Below, piece by piece: positions 51,601 through 64,000 of a stretch of 64,000 bases of DNA. Below the pieces are notes generated by a model. It did not search any database, had not been told where the DNA came from, and saw only the letters and a program-made list of their open reading frames with translations. The DNA comes from Symsagittifera roscoffensis. Taxonomy: Eukaryota > Xenacoelomorpha > Acoela > Convolutidae. A program made the translations under genes and the position numbers. Position 1 is the first letter of the stretch. Each line of letters begins with the position of its first letter. The stretch is taken from contig NC_087070.1 of assembly GCF_963678635.1 (NCBI RefSeq), positions 34,599,109-34,663,108 on the forward strand. The letters run 5' to 3'.

Positions 51601-54600
51601 CTCAGAATGGTATGGATTTTTGGCTGGGAAGTATAATTACATAGTCAGGTCCACTCAGAATGTCATAAATTTTTGGCTGGAAATTATAATCACATAGTCA
51701 GGTCCCCTCAGAATGGGATAGATTTTGAACTGGAAAATTAAATCACATAGTCAGGTCCCCTCGGAACGGTATAGACTTCGGGGTGGAACAAAAATAATCA
51801 CATAGTCATGTCATCTCAGAATGGGATAGATTTTTGGCTAGAAACATAATCACATAGTCAGGTCCCCTCAGAAGGGGATATACTTTTGACTGGAAAGTAT
51901 AATCTTATAGTGAGGTCCACTCGGATTGGTTAGATTTTTGATTTTTGGCTGGAAAGTATTATCACATATTCAGGTTCCCCTCAGAATGGGATAGATTTTT
52001 GGCTGGGAAGTATAATTACATGGTCAAGTCCACTCTGATTGGGATAGATTTTTGGCTGGAAAGTATAATCACATAGTCAGATCCCCCCAAAATGGGATAG
52101 ATTTTTGGCTGGAAGATGTAATCACACAGTCAAGCCCCCTCAGAATGGGATAGAATTTTGGCTGGAAAATATAATCATAAAGTCAGGTCCCCTCAGAACG
52201 GGATAAAATTTTGGCAGGAAAGTATAATCACATAGTCAGCTCCCCTCAGAATGGGACAGACTTATGGCTGGAAATTAAAATCACATAGTCAGGTCCCCAC
52301 TGATTGGGAACGATTTTTGACTGGAAGGTATAATCAAATAGTCAGGTCTCCTCAGAATGGGATAGCTTTCTTCCCATAGGATACATTCACATAGTCTGGT
52401 CCCCTCCTCAGAATGGGATACGTTTTTGGCGGAAAAAAATAATCACACTGTCAGGCCCCCTCAGAATGGGATAGATTTCATTCCTTAGGACACAATAACA
52501 AAGTCAGATCATCTCAGAATGGGATAGATTTTTGGCTGAAAAGTATAAGTACATAGTCAGGTTTCCTCAGAATGTAATAGACTTTCGGCTGGAAAGTTTA
52601 ATCACATAGTCAAGTCCCCTCAGAGTGGGATAGAATTTTGGCATGAAAGTATAATCACATAGTCAGATCCCTCCAAAATGGGATAGATTTTTGGCTGGAA
52701 GGTTTAATCACATAGTCAGGCCCCCTCAGAATGGGATAGATTTTTGGCTGAAAAGTGTAATCACATAGTCAGGTCCCCTCAGAATGGGATAGATTTTATT
52801 CCCTAGGGTACAATCACATAGTCAGGTCCCCTCTGAATGGGATGGATTTCATTTCTTAGGTTACAATCACATAGTCAGATCCCCTCAGAGTGGGATAGGT
52901 TTTTGGCTGAAAAGTATAATCAAATAGACAGGTCCCCTCAGATTGGGATAGATTTTTGACTCGAACGTATAATCACATAGTCAGGTGCCCTCAGAATGGG
53001 ATAGACTTTTGGCTGGGAAGTTTTATTACATAGTCAGGTCCACTCAGAATGTGTTAGATTTTTGGCTGGAAAGTATAATCTCATAGTCAGGTGCACTCAG
53101 AAAGAAATAGATTTTTGGCTGGAAAATATAATCACATAGTCAGGTCCCTTCAGAATGGGATAGATTTTTGGCTGAAAAGTATAATCACATAATCAGGTCC
53201 CCTCAGAATGCGATAGATTTCATTACCTAAGTTACAATCACATGGTCAGGTCCCCTCAGACTGGGATGGATTTCATTTCTTAGGATACAATCACATAGTC
53301 AGGTACCCTCAGAGTGGGATAGATTTTTGGCTGAAAAGTATAATCGCATAGACAGGTCCCCTCAGAATGGGATAGATTTTTGTTTGGAAAGTATAATCAA
53401 TTAGTCAGGTCCCCTCAGAATGTGATGGAATTTTGGCTGGGAAGTATAATCACATAATCAGGTCCCTTCAGAGTGGGATAGATTTTTGGCTAAAAAGTAT
53501 AATCACATAGTCAGGTCCCCTCAGAATGGGATAGATTTCAAAACCCAGGATACAATCACATAGTCAGGTCCTCTCAGAATGGGATGGATTTCATTTCTTA
53601 GGATACAATCACATAGTCAGGTCCCCTCAGAGTGGGATAGATTTTTGGCTGAAAAGTATAATCACATAGACAGGTCTCCTCAGAATGGGATAGATTTTTG
53701 ACTGCAAAGTATAATCACGCATTCAGGTCCCCTCAGAATGGTATGGATTTTTGGCTAGGAAGTATAATTACATAGTCAGGTCCACTCATGATGTGATAAA
53801 TTTTTGGCTGGAAATTATAATCACATAGTCAGGTCCCCTCAGAATGGGATAGATTTTAAACTGGAAAATTAAATCACATAGTCAGGTCCCCTCGGAACGG
53901 TAGACTTCGGGGTGGAACAAAAATAATCACATAGTCATGTCATCTCAGAATGGGATAGATTTTTGGCTGGAAACATAATCACATAGTCAGGTCCCCTCAG
54001 AAGGGGATATACTTTTGACTGGAAAGTATAATCTTATAGTGAGGTCCACTCGGATTGGTTAGATTTTTGATTTTTGGCAGGAAAGTATTATCACATATTC
54101 AGGTTCCCCTCAGAGTGGGATAGATTTTTGGCTGGGAAGTATAATTACATGGTCAAGTCCACTCAGATTGGGATAGATTTTTGGCTGGAAAGTATAATCA
54201 CATAGTCAGATCCCCCCAAAATGGGATAGATTTTTGGCTGGAAGGTGTAATCACATAATCAGGTCCCCTCAGAATGGGATAGATTTCAAAACCCAGGATA
54301 CAATCACATAGTCAGGTCCTCTCAGAATGGGATGGATTTCATTTCTTAGGATACAATCACATAGTCAGGTCCCCTCAGAAAGGGATAGATTTTTGGCTGA
54401 AAATATAATCACATAGACAGGTCTCCTCAGAATGGGATAGATTTTTGACTGCAAAGTATAACCACGCATTCAGGTCCCCTCAGAATGGTATGGATTTTTG
54501 GCTGGGAAGTATAATTACATAGTCAGGTCCACTCAGAATGTGATAAATTTTTGGCTGGAAATTATAATCACATAGTCAGGTCCCCTCAGAATGGGATAGA

Positions 54601-55617
54601 TTTTGAACTGGAAAATTAAATCACATAGTCAGGTCCCCTCGGAACGGTATAGACTTCGGGGTGGAACAAAAATAATCACATAGTCATGTCATCTCAGAAT
54701 GGGATAGATTTTTGGCTAGAAACATAATCACATAGTCAGGTCCCCTCAGAAGGGGATATACTTTTGACTGGAAAGTATAATCTTATAGTGAGGTCCACTC
54801 GGATTGGTTAGATTTTTGATTTTTGGCTGGAAAGTATTATCACATATTCAGGTTCCCCTCAGAATGGGATAGATTTTTGGCTGGGAAGTATAATTACATG
54901 GTCAAGTCCACTCTGATTGGGATAGATTTTTGGCTGGAAAGTATAATCACATAGTCAGATCCCCCCAAAATGGGATAGATTTTTGGCTGGAAGGTGTAAT
55001 CACACAGTCAAGCCCCCTCAGAATGGGATAGAATTTTGGCTGGAAAATATAATCATAAAGTCAGGTCCCCTCAGAACGGGATAAAATTTTGGCAGGAAAG
55101 TATAATCACATAGTCAGCTCCCCTCAGAATGGGACAGACTTATGGCTGGAAATTAAAATCACATAGTCAGGTCCCCACTGATTGGGAACGATTTTTGACT
55201 GGAAGGTATAATCAAATAGTCAGGTCTCCTCAGAATGGGATAGCTTTCTTCCCATAGGATACATTCACATAGTCTGGTCCCCTCCTCAGAATGGGATACG
55301 TTTTTGGCGGAAAAAAATAATCACACTGTCAGGCCCCCTCAGAATGGGATAGATTTCATTCCTTAGGACACAATAACAAAGTCAGATCATCTCAGAATGG
55401 GATAGATTTTTGGCTGAAAAGTATAAGTACATAGTCAGGTTTCCTCAGAATGTAATAGACTTTCGGCTGGAAAGTTTAATCACATAGTCAAGTCCCCTCA
55501 GAGTGGGATAGAATTTTGGCATGAAAGTATAATCACATAGTCAGATCCCTCCAAAATGGGATAGATTTTTGGCTGGAAGGTTTAATCACATAGTCAGGCC
55601 CCCTCAGAATGGGATAG
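48680..55617 (+). repeat. 4,058-bp tandem duplication with an internal 1,179-bp duplication
   Basis: ccctaggg at 48,743 and 52,801, and caaaa(t/c)ccag at 49,481 and 53,539, are both 4,058 bp apart. Inside the first copy, cacatagtcatgtcatc at 49,871 and 51,050, and caaaacccag at 50,230 and 51,409, are both 1,179 bp apart. The second copy has the inner segment only once, so markers downstream are offset by about 2,878 (ggcggaaaaaaat at 52,430 and 55,308), which matches 4,058 minus 1,179. Other markers are cggggtggaac and gatttttgatttttgg, a 7-bp internal duplication. Confidence 0.9.
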
Positions 55618-58600
55618 AATTTTGGCTGGAAAATATAATCATAAAGTCAGGTCCCCTCAGAACGGGATAAAATTTTGGCAGGAAAGTATAATCACATAGT
55701 CAGCTCCCCTCAGAATGGGACAGACTTATGGCTGGAAATTAAAATCACATATCAGGTCCCCACTGAATGGGAACGATTTTTGACTGGAAAGTATAATCAA
55801 ATAGTCAGGTCTCCTCAGAATGGGATAGATTTCATTCCTTAGGACACAATAACAAAGTCAGATCACCTCAGAATGGGATAGATTTTTGGCTGAAAAGTAT
55901 AAGTACATAGTCAGGTTTCCTCAGAATGTAATAGACTTTCGGCTGGAAAGTATAATCACATAGTCAAGTCCCCTCAGAGTGGGATAGAATTTTGGCATGA
56001 AAGTTTAATCACATAGTCAGATCCCCCCAAAATGGGATAGATTTTTGGCTGGAAGGTTTAATCACATAGTCAGGCCCCCTCAGAATGGGATAGAATTTTG
56101 GCTGGAAAATATAATCATAAAGTCAGGTCCCCTCAGAACGGGATAAAATTGTGGCAGGAAAGTATAATCACAAAGTCAGCTCCCCTCAGAATGGGACAGA
56201 CTTATGGCTGGAAATTAATACCACATAGTCAGGTCCCCCACTGAATGGGAACGATTTTTGACTGGAAAGTATAATCAAGTAGTCAGGTCTCCTCAGAATG
56301 GGATAGCTTTCTTCCCATAGGATACATTCACATAGTCTGGTCCCCTCCTCAGAATGGGATACGTTTTTGGCGGAAAAAAATAATCACACTGTCAGGCCCC
56401 CTCAGAATGGGATAGATTTCATTCCTTAGGACACAATAACAAAGTCAGATCACCTCAGAATGGGATAGATTTTTGGCTGAAAAGTATAAGTACATAGTCA
56501 GGTTTCCTCAGAATGTAATAGACTTTCGGCTGGAAAGTATAAACAAGTAGTCAAGTCCCCTCAGAGTGGGATAGAATTTTGGCTGGAAAGTATAATCACA
56601 TAGTCAGGTTCCCCTCAGAATGGGATAGACTTTTGGCTGGAAAGTATATTCATAAAGTCAGGTCCCCTCAGAACGGGATAGAATTTCAACAGGAAAGTGT
56701 AATCACATAGTCAGCTCCCCTCAGAATGGGACAGATTCATGGCTGGAAAGTAAAATCACATAGTCAGGTCCCCACATAATGGGAACGATTTTTGTCTGGA
56801 AAGTATAATCAAATAGTCAGGTCCCCTCAGAATGTAATAGACTTTTGGCTGATAAGTATAATCACATAGTCAGGTCCCCTCAGAATGGGATAAAATTTTG
56901 ACTGGAAAGTATAATCTTTTAGTCAGGTCCACTCGGATTGGGTAAATTTTCGGTTTTTGGCTGGAAAGTATAATCACATAGTCATGTCCCCTCAGAATGT
57001 TATAGATTTCATTCCTTAGGACACAATCACAAAGTCAGGTCACCTCAGAATGGGATAGATTTTTGGCTGAAAAGTATAAGTACATAGTCAGGTTTCCTCA
57101 GAATGTAATAGACTTTCGGCTGGAAAGTATAAACACATAGTCAAGTCCCCTCAGAGTGGGATAGAATTTTGGCTGGAAAGTATAATCACATAGTCAGGTC
57201 CCCTCAGAAGGGGATAAAATTTTGACTGGAAAGTATAATTTTTTAGTCAGGTCCACTCGGATTGGGTAGATTTTCGGTTTTTGGCTGGAAAGTTTTATCA
57301 CATAGTCAGGTTCCCCTCAGAATGGGATAGACTTTTGGCTGGAAAGTATGTTCATAAAGTCAGGTCCCCTCAGAACGGGGAATGGGATAGAATTTCAACA
57401 GGAAAGTGTAATCACATAGTCAGCTCCCCTCAGAATGGGACAGATTCATGGCTGGAATGTAAAATCACATAGTCAGGTCCACACAGAATGGGAACTATTT
57501 TTGTCTGGAAAGTATAATCAAATAGTCCGGTCCCCTCAGAACAGGATACAATCACATAGTCGGGTCCCTTCTTCGGAATGGGATAAGTTTTTGGCTGGAA
57601 AAAATAATCACACTGCCAGGTCCCCTCAGAATGGGATAGATTTTCAGCTGGAAACTATAATCACATAGTCAGGTCCCCTCAGAATGTAATAGACTTTTGG
57701 CTGGTAAGTATAATCACATAGTCTGGTCCCCTCAGAAGGCGACAGAATCTTGGCTGGAAAAGTCACATAGTCAGTTTTACTCAGACTGAGATAGACTTTT
57801 TGCTAGAAATCATAAACACATAGTCAAGTCCCCTCAGATGAGATAGATTTTTGGCTCGAAAGTATTATCACATAGTCAGGTTCCCCTCAGAATGGGATAG
57901 ACTTTTGGCTGGAAAGTATATTCATAAAGTCAGGTCCCCTCAGAACGGGATAGAATTTCAACAGGAAAGTGTAATCATATAGTCAGCTCCCCTCAGAATG
58001 GGACAGATTCATGGCTGGAAAGTAAAATCACATAGTCAGGTCCCCACAGAATGTGAACGATTTTTGTCTGGAAAGTATAATCAATTAGTCAGGTCCCCTC
58101 AGAACAGAATACAATCACATAGTCGGGTCCCTCCTTCGGAATGGGATAAGTTTTTGGCTGGAAAAAATAATCACACTGCCAGGTCCCCTCAGAATGGGAT
58201 AGATTTTCAGCTGGAAACTATAATCACATAGTCAGGTCCCCTCAGAATGTAATAGACTTTTGGCTGGTAAGTATAATCACATAGTCAGGTCCCCTCAGAA
58301 GGGGATAAAATTTTGACTGGAAAGTATAATCTTTTAGTCAGGTCCACTCGGATTGGGTAAATTTTCGGTTTTTGGCTGGAAAGTATAATCACATAGTCAG
58401 GTCCCCTCAGAATGTTATAGATTTCATTCCTTAGGACACAATCACAAAGTCAGGTCACCTCAGAATGGGATAGATTTTTGGCTGAAAAGTATAAGTACAT
58501 AGTCAGGTTTCCTCAGAATGTAATAGACTTTCGGCTGGAAAGTATAAACACATAGTCAAGTCCCCTCAGAGTGGGATAGAATTTTGGCTGGAAAGTATAA

Positions 58601-59950
58601 TCACATAGTCAGGTCCCCTCAGAAGGGGATAAAATTTTGACTGGAAAGTATAATCTTTTAGTCAGGTCCACTCGGATTGGGTAGATTTTCGGTTTTTGGC
58701 TGGAAAGTTTTATCACATAGTTAGGTTCCCCTCAGAATGGGATAGACTTTTGTCTGGAAAGTATGTTCATAAAGTCAGGTCCCCTCAGAACGGGGAACGG
58801 GATAGAATTGCAACAGGAAAGTGTAATCACATTGTCAGCTCCCCTCAGAATGGGACAGATTCATGGCTGGAAAGTAAAATCACATAGTCAGGTCCCCACA
58901 GAATGGGAACGATTTTTGTCTGGAAAGTATAATCAAATAGTCCGGTCCCCTCAGAACAGGATACAATCACATAGTCGGGTCCCTTCTTCGGAATGGGATA
59001 AGTTTTTGGCTGGAAAAAATAATCACACTGCCAGGTCCCCTCAGAATGGGATAGATTTTCAGCTGGAAACTATAATCACATAGTCAGGTCCCCTCAGAAT
59101 GTAATAGACTTTTGGCTGGTAAGTATAATCACATAGTCTAGTCCCCTCAGAAGGAGACAGAATCTTGGCTGGAAAAGTCACATAGTCAGTTTTACTCAGA
59201 CTGAGATAGACTTTTTGCTAGAAATCATAAACACATAGTCAAGTCCCCTCAGATGAGATAGATTTTTGGCTCGAAAGTATAATCACATGGTCAGGTCCCC
59301 TCCGAATGGTATAGATTTTTGGCTGAAAATTATAAGTACATAGTCAGTTTCCTTCAGAATGTAATAGACTTTTGGCTGGTAAGTATAATCACATAGTCAA
59401 GTCCCTTCAGAAGGAGACAGAATCTTGGCTGGAAAAGTCACATAAACATCTTTACTCAGACTGAGATAGACTTTTTGCTAGAAATCATAAACACATAGTC
59501 AAGTCCCCTCAGAATGAGATAGATTTTTGGCTCAAAAGTATAATCACATGGTCAGGTCCCCTCCGAATGGTATAGATTTCAATACTTAAAATACAATCAT
59601 AGAGTCAGGTCCCCTCAGAATGGGATAGGTTTTGCATCGAAAGTGTTATCACATGGTCAGGTCCACTCAGAATGAGATAGATTTTTGGCTGAAAATTATA
59701 AGTACATAGTCAAGTCCCCTCAGAAGGAGACAGAATCTTGGCTGGAAAAGTCACACAGTCAGTTTAACTCAGACTGAGATAGACTTTTTGCTAGAAATCA
59801 TAAACACATAGTCAAGTCCCCTCAGAATGAGATAGATTTTTGGCTCAAAAGTATAATCACATGGTCAGGTCCCCTCCGAATGGTATAGATTTCAATATTT
59901 AAAATACAATCATAGAGTCAGGTCCCCTCAGAATGGGATAGGTTTTGCAC
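55617..59950 (+). repeat. 53-bp satellite zone with 1,063-bp and 1,415-bp higher-order spacing
   Basis: ggcggaaaaaaat at 55,308 recurs at 56,371 (1,063 bp). Further on, ttcataaagtcagg lies at 56,651, 57,353, 57,923 and 58,768; the second and fourth are 1,415 bp apart and share the extra bases after cagaacgggga. The frames of 60-106 codons on the plus strand at 57,281-57,668, 57,998-58,231 and 58,696-59,083 are this repeat read through, not genes. From about 59,150, gaaggagacagaatcttgg and ggaaaagtcac mark a shortened monomer present four times (about 57,740, 59,155, 59,412 and 59,730). Confidence 0.9.
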
Positions 59951-62900
59951 TCGAAAGTGTTATCACATGGTCAGGTCCACTCAGAATGAGATAGATTTTT
60001 TTCTTGAAAGTATAGTCAGGTCCCCTCAGAATGGTACAGATTTTTGGCTGGAAACATAATCATATCGTCAGGTCCCCTCAGAATGGGATTTTTGCTGGAA
60101 AGTATAATCACATTGTCAGATCCCCTCAGAATGGGATAGGTTTTTGGCTGGAAAGTATAATCACATAGTCGGGTCCCCTCAGAATGGTATAGATTTTTGG
60201 CTGGGAACTTAATCATATAGTCAGGTCTCCTCAGAATGGGATAGATTTTCGGCTTGAAAGTATCATCACAAAGTCAGTTCCCCTCCGAATGGGACAGATT
60301 TTTGGCTGCAAAGTATAATCACATAGTCAGGTCCCCACAGAATGGGATAGCTTTTGGCTGGAAAGTTTAATCAAATAGTGAGGTCCCCTCAGAGTGGTAT
60401 ATATTTTTGACTGGAAACATAATCATATCGTCAGGTCCTCTCAGAATGTGATAGATTTTTGGCTGAAAAGTATATTAACGTATTCAGGTCCTCTCAGAAT
60501 GGGATAGATTTTTGGCTGGAAAGTATAATGACATAGTCAGGTCCCCTCAAAATGGTATAGATTTTTGGCTGGGAACATAATCATATGGTCAGGTCTCCTC
60601 AGAATGGGATGGATTTTTGGCTGAAAGTATCATCACAAAGTCATTTCTTCTCCGAATGGCACAGATTTTTGGCTGGAAAGTATAATTACATAGTCGAGTA
60701 CCCTCAGATTGAGATGGATTTTTGGCTGGAAAGTATAATCTAATGGTCAGGCCCCCTCAGAATGGTATAGATTTCATTCCTTAGGTTACAATCATAGAGT
60801 CAGGTCCCCTCAGAATGGGATAGGTTTTGGGCTGGAAAGTTCTATCACATGGTTAGGTCCACTCAGAATGCGTTAGATTTTTGTCTGGAAAGTATAATCA
60901 CATAGTCAGGTCCCCTCAGAATGGTATAGATTTTTGGCTGGAAACATAATCATATCGTCAGGTCCCCTCAGAATCGGATAGATTTTTGGCTGGAAAGTAT
61001 AATCACATAGTCAGGTCCCCTCAGATTGGGATAGATTTTTGACTGGAATTTATAATCAAATAGTCAGGTCCCCTCAAAATGGTATAGATTTTTGGCTGAA
61101 AATATAATCATATAGTCAGGTCCCCTCAGAGTGGGATAGCTTTCATTTCTTAGGATACAATCGCATAGTCTGGTCCCCTCAGAATGATATAGATTTTTGG
61201 CTGGGAACATAATCATATAGTCAGGTCTCCTCAGAATGGGATAGATTTTCGGCTTGAAAGTATCACCACAAAGTCAGTTCCCCTCCGAATGGGACAGATT
61301 TTTGGCTGCAAAGTATAATCACATAGTCAGGTCCCCACAGAATGAGATTGATTTTTGGCTGGAAAATTTAATCAATTAGTGAGGTCCCCTCAGAGTGGGA
61401 TAGCTTTCATTACTTAGGATACAATCATGGAGCCAGTTCCCCTCAGAATGGGATATGTTTGAGACTGGATAGTATTATCACACGGTCAGGACCACTGAGA
61501 ATGAGATAGATTTTTGGCTGGAAAGCTTAATCACATAGTCATGTCCCCTCAGATTGGTATATATTTTTGGCTGGAAACATAATCATATCGTCAGGTCCTC
61601 TCAGAATGTGATAGATTTTTGGCTGAAAAGTGTAATGACATAGTCAGGTCCCCTCAAAATGGTATAGATTTTTGGCTGGGAACATAATCATATAGCCAGG
61701 TCTCCTCAGAATGGGATGGATTTTTGGCTGAATGTATCATCACAAAGTCAGTTCTTCTCCGAATGGCACAGATTTTTGGCTGGAAAGTATAAACACATAG
61801 TCGAGTACCCTCAGATTGAGATGGATTTTTGGCTGGAAAGTATAATCTAATGATCAGGCCCCCTCAGAATGGTATAGATTTCATTCCTTAGGTTACAATC
61901 ATAGAGTCAGGTCCCCCTCAGAATGGGATAGGTTTTGGGCTGGAAAGTTCTATCACATGGTTAGGTCCACTCAGAATGCGATAGATTTTTGTCTGGAAAG
62001 TATAATGACATAGTCAGGTCCCCTCAGAATGGTATAGATTTTTGGCTGGAAACATAATCATATCGTCAGGTCCCCTCAGAATTGGATAGATTTTTGGCTG
62101 GAAAGTATAATCATATAGTCAGGTCCCCTCAGATTGGGATATATTTTTGACTGGAAATTATAATCAAATAGTCAGGTCCCCTCAAAATGGTATAGATTTT
62201 TGGCTGAAAACATAATCATATAGTCAGGTCCCCTCAGAGTGGGATAGCTTTCATTTCTTAGGATACAATCGCATAGTTTGGTCCCCTCAGATTGGGATAG
62301 ATTTTTGTCTGGAAAGTATACTCACATAGTCAGGTCCCCTCAGAATGGTATAGATTTTTGGCTGGAAACATAATCATATCGTCAGGTCCCCTCAGAATTG
62401 GATAGATTTTTGGCTGGAAAGTATAATCACATAGTCAGGTCCCCTCAGATTGGGATAGATTTTTGACTGGAAATTATAATCAAATAGTCAGGTCCCCTCA
62501 AAATGGTATAGATTTTAGGCTGAAAACAGAATCATATAGTCAGGTCCCCTCAGAGTGGGATAGCTTTCATTTCTTAGGATACAATCGCATAGTCTGGTCC
62601 CCTCAGATTGGGATAGATCTTTGACTGGAATTTATAATCAAATAGTCAGGTCCCCTCAAAATGGTATAGATTTTTGGCTGAAAACATAATCATTTAGTCA
62701 GGTCTCCTCAGAATGGGATAGATTTTCGGCTTGAAAGTATCATCACAAAGTCAGGTTCCCACAGAATGAGATAGATTTTTGGCTGGAAAGTTTAATCAAA
62801 TAGTGAGGTCCCCTCAGAGTGTGATAGCTTTCCTTACTTAGGATACAATCATGGAGCCAGTTCCCCTCAGAATGGGATATGTTTGGGACTGGATAGTTTT

Positions 62901-64000
62901 ATCACACGGTCAGGTCCACTGAGAATGAGATAGATTTTTTGCTGGAAAGCTTAATCACATAGTCATGTCCCCTCAGATTGGTATATATTTTTGACTGGAA
63001 ACATAATCATATCGTCAGGTCCTCTCAGAATGCGGTAGATTTTTGTCTGGAAAGTATAATCGCATAGTCAGGTCCCCTCAGATTGGGATAGCTTTCATTT
63101 CTTAGGATACAATCGCAGAGTCTGGTCCCCTCAGAATGGTATAGATTTTTGGCTGGGAATATAATCATATAGTCAGGTCTCCTCAGAATGGGATAGATTT
63201 TCGGCTTGAAAGTATCATCACAAAGTCAGTTCCCCTCCGAATGGGACAGATTTTTGGCTGCAAAGTATAATCACATAGTCAGGTCCCCACAGAATGAGAT
63301 AGATTTTTGGCTGGAAAGTTTAATCAAATAGTGAGGTCCCCTCAGAGTGGGATAGTTTTCATTACTTAGGATACAATCATGGAGCCAGTTCCCCTCAGAA
63401 TGGGTTATGTTTTGGACTGGATAGTATTATCACACGGTCAGGTCCACTGAGAATGAGATATATTTTTGGCTGGAAAGCTTAATCACATAGTCATGTCCCC
63501 TCAGATTGGTATATATTTTTGGCTGGAAACATAATCATATCGTCAGGTCCTCTCAGAATGCGATAGATTTTTGTCTGGAAAGTATAATCACATAGTCAGG
63601 TCCCCTCAGAATGGTATAGATTTTTGGCTGGAAACATAATCATATCGTCAGGTCCCCTCAGAATCGGATAGATTTTTGGCTGGAAAGTATAATCACATAG
63701 TCAGGTCACCTCAGATTGGGATATATTTTTGACTGGAAATTATAATCAAATAGTCAGGTCCCATCAAAATGGTATAGATTTTTGGCTGAAAACATAACCA
63801 TATAGTCAGGTCCCCTCAGAGTGGGATAGCTTTCATTTCTTAGGATACAATCGCATAGTCTGGTCCCCTCAGATTGGGATAGATTTTTGACTGGAAATTA
63901 TAATCAAATAGTCAGGTCCCCTCAAAATGGTATAGATTTTTGGCTGAAAACATAATCATATAGTCAGGTCCCCTCAGAGTTGGATAGCTTTCATTTCTTA
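59950..64000 (+). repeat. 53-bp satellite zone with ggaaacataatcatatcg variant, right end of window
   Basis: The main variant is a 52-bp monomer, ggaaacataatcatatcgtcagg, seen repeatedly from 60,050 to 63,640. It alternates with gatagctttcatttcttagg and tcgcatagtctgg. The monomer with gagccagttcccc and cacggtcagg lies at 61,432, 62,855 and 63,383 (spacings about 1,423 and 528). The array ends in mid-monomer at base 64,000, so it continues to the right. No gene is visible. Confidence 0.94.

Noticed and set aside
1..64000. CRISPR array (conserved part of about 33 bp alternating with a 20-bp part)
   Set aside because: The 20-bp parts fall into two or three families rather than unique spacers, the conserved part itself varies continuously, there are no cas genes, and the length and HOR structure are typical of eukaryotic satellite DNA.
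1..64000. Telomeric or rDNA-associated repeat
   Set aside because: The 53-bp unit is not a telomere-type short G-rich repeat, and no rRNA sequence or telomere motif run was seen in the window.

Overview
No protein-coding or RNA gene could be supported in this window. It is almost entirely one tandem satellite DNA, about 60.5 kb and some 1,100 monomers of about 53 bp, all in the same orientation and running off both ends of the window. This points to constitutive heterochromatin of a eukaryotic chromosome (centromeric, pericentromeric or another large satellite block). The sequence alone does not identify the species or kingdom, and I do not recognise the satellite family.

Each monomer has a conserved part of about 33 bp with the core tcaggtcccctcagaatggg. 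It also has a switchable part of about 20 bp with two main forms: type A (tttttggctggaaagtata) and type B (tttcattccttaggatac, or its ccataggttac form). A third form, type C, starts tgtcaaag. Both main forms keep the 53-bp length. The type A and B consensus sequences contain no CpG.

Layout. 1-12,528: mixed A/B/C array, including a 530-bp pair and a 791-bp higher-order repeat (HOR) in three copies. 12,529-14,264: a 1.74-kb non-satellite module. 14,265-17,567: an almost pure type A array. 17,568-19,332: a second copy of the module, about 99% identical apart from a 29-bp indel. 19,333-64,000: uninterrupted satellite divided into zones, each with its own variants and its own HOR periods (688, 2,273, 952, about 1,213, 251, 4,058 with an internal 1,179, and 1,415 bp).

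The most unusual object is the compound tandem unit of about 5.04 kb at 12,255-21,150. It carries the non-satellite module together with satellite, so the module is being amplified as part of a higher-order repeat. The module is AT-rich overall but has a local CpG-rich patch, several short hairpins and short direct repeats. It has no convincing reading frame, terminal inverted repeats or clean target-site duplication, so its origin is unknown.

The window has no genes that work together. Its structure reads as a record of unequal exchange and local homogenisation. All alignments, periods and variant counts were made by eye; unit edges are good to roughly one monomer unless a distinctive variant fixes them.
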